A stretch of 64,000 nucleotides of DNA from Pterobdella sp. o SKG-2022 (Eukaryota > Annelida > Clitellata > Hirudinida > Piscicolidae). Below are positions 60,700 through 64,000 of this stretch, piece after piece. A model generated the notes under the pieces. The model was given only the letters and a program-made list of their open reading frames with translations, made no database searches and was not told the DNA's origin. Each line of letters opens with the position of its first letter. Positions within the stretch are counted from its first letter, which is position 1. The position numbers were made by a program, and so were the translations under genes. Location of the stretch: assembly GCA_964035795.1 (NCBI GenBank), contig OZ038325.1:9608875-9672874 (forward strand). Reading direction: 5' to 3'.

Positions 60700-62996
60700 T
60701 GGGTGTGTGTGCGTGTGATCGAACAAGGCATGCATGTGATTACGGGTGTTGTTGTGATCGGGATTGTCTGTACAACACCAAATACTGCACCTCAACTTAC
60801 CACAAGTGTGTAGCACGTGTTGTGTTGTTGTTCAACATTTTGTGGTGCTGTTATACAGCAGGTTGTGAAATGATAACTGATGAAGATAATTCCTTGAAGG
60901 TTTTTTGTGGGATCTTGCATCAAGTTCACTCCGAAGAAAAAAGAGTTTGTAATGTTGCGCCCAACCAATGACTCTATGGTATATGGTAAATGGTGTGGTG
61001 GGGAGGTGTGGTAGGTGGTCGAAATTGTTGAAAATATAAAACAACAAATGCGCTGAATATTTATAAAACATGTCAGAAGAAAGTGGCTTCAACATAAAGA
61101 ACTTCAATGAGGAATATGGCTTCTCATGTTCCAGCAACACATATAGTGAGTGCATTAATTTATGTTTTAATGATGAATGGATGATGCTAGGTGGAGGATA
61201 GATGGATGAATGATGCTAGGTGGACAATAAATGGATGGATGATGCTAGGTGGAGGATAGATGGATGGATGATGCTAGAGGGAAGATAGATGGATGGATGA
61301 TGCTAGGTGGAGGATAAATGGGTGGATGATGCTAGGTGGAGGATAAATGGATAGATGATGCTAGGTGGGGGATAGATGGATGGATGATGCTAGGTGAAGG
61401 ATAGATGGATGGATATGCTAGATGGAGGATAGATGGATGGATGATGCTAGGCGGAGGATAGATGGATGGATGATGCTAGGTGGAGGATAGATGGATGGAT
61501 ATGCTAGATGGAGGATAGATGGATGGATGATGCTAGGTGGAGGATAGATGGATGGATATGCTAGATGGAGGATAGATGGATGGATGATGCTAGGTGAAGG
61601 ATAAATGGATGGATGATGCTAGGTGGGGGATAGATGGATGGATGATGCTAGGTAAAGGATAGATGAATGCATGATGCTAGGTGGAGGATAGATGGATGGA
61701 TGTAAAAGGATGATGGATGGATAGAGGATGATGGTGAGTACATAGATAGATGGATGGGTAAGTCGATAAGTAGATAGATAAATGATAAAGCTGAATTTAT
61801 CTGAAGATATAAAAGATTACTCCTATGTAGCTGCAAAAGCAATAGAGCATACGAGAGGAAAAAATTTTGCAGTTAAGTTCTTTGCCAAAAAGACATCTAC
61901 GGTGAGTGTGTGTTGAAGTGTTTATGTTGTTTTCGTTGAACATTTTGTTGATGTGTTGATGATGCTTTTGAAGGTTTTACGGATGCGTTGATGTTGTTGT
62001 TTCTGTTGATATGTTGAACTGATATGTTGTAACAACACAGAAGGCTAAAGAGAATGAAAGTAGAAAATTCACCATGACACCTAGCCAACTAAGACTTTCC
62101 ATGTTTTTTATCTTTTTATTATGTCTACCACCAATCTATTTATTCATCCATCCATCATTCATCAATCTACTTACTTATCCATCTATTTATTTATTTATCT
62201 AAGCACTCATCTCTCTTTTTATCTACCCATCCATCCATCCACTTTTCAATTAATAAATTAGATCACATATCTTGACAACCTCTTTCAAGCTCCATTAAAT
62301 GATCGCAGACCTCTGACCTTTTTGACCCCATTCAACAACAACAAAATCCATCAATGCTCAACCAACAACACCCGCCAACCAATCATCTTCCCTCTTTTCA
62401 CGTCATCAGGCTGTGACTTCAGGTATTTTTCATTAAGTGATGTGGTAGGGCCACTAACCAATTAAATTCACCACAGGGATTTTTCTTGCAACCAATCAGC
62501 TTCTCTCAACAAGACCATCAAAACATTATTGGCTGGACCCAACCCTCCGAAATATATCGAAAAATTTATATTTTTAAACTCATCTGAAAACTTCACCTCT
62601 GTCGAGAAAGTTGAAATTAGACAAAACTATGAGTTCAAAGTTGGTTTGTTGTTGATGCAAAAGGTTGTTCATACAAATCAACTTAGTAATAACAACATTC
62701 ATCAACCCAGGCATCTAGACCAACGTCAGCAAGTGACCAGCTAATCTACCTCATAACTTCTCTCACCATTCTCATCTCATACAAAAATATAGGTTTTTCT
62801 TCATTTCTCCATATTTAATCAATACAATCATCTGTTCACTCATCCCTCTATTTGTCCATTCACCCATCTACATATCATCCTTCACGTACCCATGCATGCA
62901 ACCACCCATGCTCATACAGGATACTACGACAACTACAAGACCAGCATTGAAAACATCAGTTACAGTTATGGAGTGCAAGTGGTTGCATGTAATCAG
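60700..62996 (+). CDS. Tectonic-family protein (partial model), ciliary transition zone
   Basis: Tectonics (TCTN1-3) are secreted or membrane proteins of the ciliary transition zone complex that regulate Hedgehog signalling and ciliary entry. The first exon, from 60700, encodes GVCACDRTRHACDYGCCCDR, the diagnostic cysteine cluster (C-x-CD...CDxxCCCDxDC) of the family. Further exons are 61077-61145 (ESGFNIKNFNEEYGFSC), 61807-61901 (NIKDYSYVAAK, NFAVKFFAKK), 62041 to about 62100, 62262-62422 (FLTPFNNNKIHQC, LFTSSGCDF), 62477-62639 (CNQSASLNK, EKFIFLNSSENFTSV) and 62920-62996. The 3' end of the first exon and the junction after 62100 do not resolve in phase, and the 5' and 3' ends are missing. 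Which tectonic member it is cannot be told. Confidence 0.68.
61180..61740 (+). repeat. 29-bp tandem repeat, about 18 copies, in a tectonic intron
   Basis: Units contain gatgatgctaggtggaggat plus agatggatg, with small changes and a few 2-3 bp shorter copies. It lies between the exons ending at 61145 and starting at 61807. Confidence 0.93.
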
Positions 62997-64000
62997 GTGT
63001 GTACCCCCTTAAACACACGTTCATACAAAAAAACAAACACACGCACACACACACAGACGAACATAGGAATAAAGACAAGAGTAATATTCAAAAACACTTC
63101 TTGCCCACTCACTCCTCGACCTCTTCTGCGACCTCACACCTCCTTCAGCCTACCCACCTCCTTCCTCTACCCTTTCCTTTGAACATCTTTTTTTAATTAC
63201 TTCTTCTTCTTTCTCCGTTTCCTCCCTTTATTCTTCTTCCTTTTGTTTTTCTTTTGCTATCCATTTTATCATTCAAATATCTGACAGCCGTAATGACACT
63301 GCATCTACTTCTCAATTTCTCAATAAAATGCACATCGTTCATTCAATTATCAGCACACACACAATCTGCTTTATAAACACGCACACGCACACACAAAATT
63401 GTGCACTTATTTACTTGTATATTTGTCACAACGTATAATTTTTTTACATTCTTATTCAATCCAGCATTGTACATCTTCCGTACGCACGCACAAGCATACA
63501 AAACACACCTACACAAACATTCAAATAGAAATATGAATAACCACGCATGAACCCACACGTACGAATGACATAATATAGATGCAACAGAGAATTAGTTCAA
63601 AAAGGCAATGTGTATATTGCCTACAATTTTCAAGCACAATGCCTCTTTCCCGCAAGATTATGGCAATATTGGTAGGCATATAATACATTAGTTCTATCGA
63701 GAAGCAACAATCTGTCCCTAGCTCGCTGCGCCTAAAGTAGCCATGTTTTACACTTGGTTTTGTCTGCATGGATAGTTGCATGCGGCAGGTTTTGCAATGC
63801 AGATACTGTGGGGATGAAAGTAAGCTGATGAATATCTAAAGTTCGAAAGATTGTGATGATAACATAGCTCAATTTAATTTAACCTTAATTATGACGTACG
63901 CAGGCCAAAACACATATGCTCACATACGCTTCCACTGTGCGCGGAATATTAGGCAATATGTGTAATAAAACACGGGGTCTGTGATGGGTATATTCCAGGA
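62997..64000. other. No resolved gene; probable tectonic intron or 3' region
   Basis: Contains CA-rich and CT-rich stretches (63030-63240) and AT-rich sequence. I could not place a further tectonic exon. Minus-strand open frames at 63343-63558 and 63521-63781 have no recognisable content. Confidence 0.4.

Noticed and set aside
63521..63781. Minus-strand 86-codon frame near the right edge
   Set aside because: No recognisable domain or splice context; it could be repeat-derived, but this cannot be supported.

Overview
The window is animal nuclear DNA: AT-rich, with short spliced genes (GT-AG introns of roughly 50 bp to a few kb), AATAAA signals, abundant micro- and minisatellites in introns, and no bacterial features. 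The gene set is bilaterian and includes cilium genes. The proteins carry many asparagine runs encoded by mixed AAT/AAC codons. An annelid such as a leech (Helobdella-like) is my inference from this style; the species is not proven by anything I can see.

I assembled the genes by following reading frame and splice phase exon by exon. Left to right: an unrecognised gene running off the left edge (-); a four-exon small membrane protein (+); VPS35L (-); TSR2 (+); an FGD-type RhoGEF with PH and FYVE domains (+); MFSD10 (+); CREBRF (+); CHMP1 (-); a secreted protein with two discoidin-like domains (-); MYRF (+); a small very basic protein (+); axonemal dynein intermediate chain DNAI1 (-); bublin/BBLN (+); ZDHHC24 (-); a degenerate mitochondrial seryl-tRNA synthetase-like protein resembling SLIMP (-); RPL38 (+); an I-BAR/SH3 protein of the BAIAP2 family (+); a CNPY3/4-type canopy protein (-); PAQR3 (+); an unrecognised single-pass membrane protein (-); and a partial tectonic-family gene (+).

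The genes do not form one pathway. Several belong to shared cell systems: endosomal recycling and ESCRT (VPS35L, CHMP1), actin and membrane shaping (FGD, BAIAP2-like), ER/Golgi membrane-bound regulators (MYRF, PAQR3, canopy, ZDHHC24), the cilium (DNAI1, tectonic), and ribosome production (TSR2, RPL38). The clearest organisational feature is a series of seven head-to-head gene pairs; in five, only about 220-330 bp separates the start codons.

The most interesting new signal is a pair of putative box C/D snoRNAs in the 5'UTR intron of RPL38, whose closing stems differ in sequence but each pair perfectly. Other points worth following are the SLIMP-like protein, an FYVE finger that kept its cysteines but lost its lipid-binding motif, a MYRF with an intact-looking self-cleavage dyad and an acidic insertion, and minisatellites placed against splice sites.
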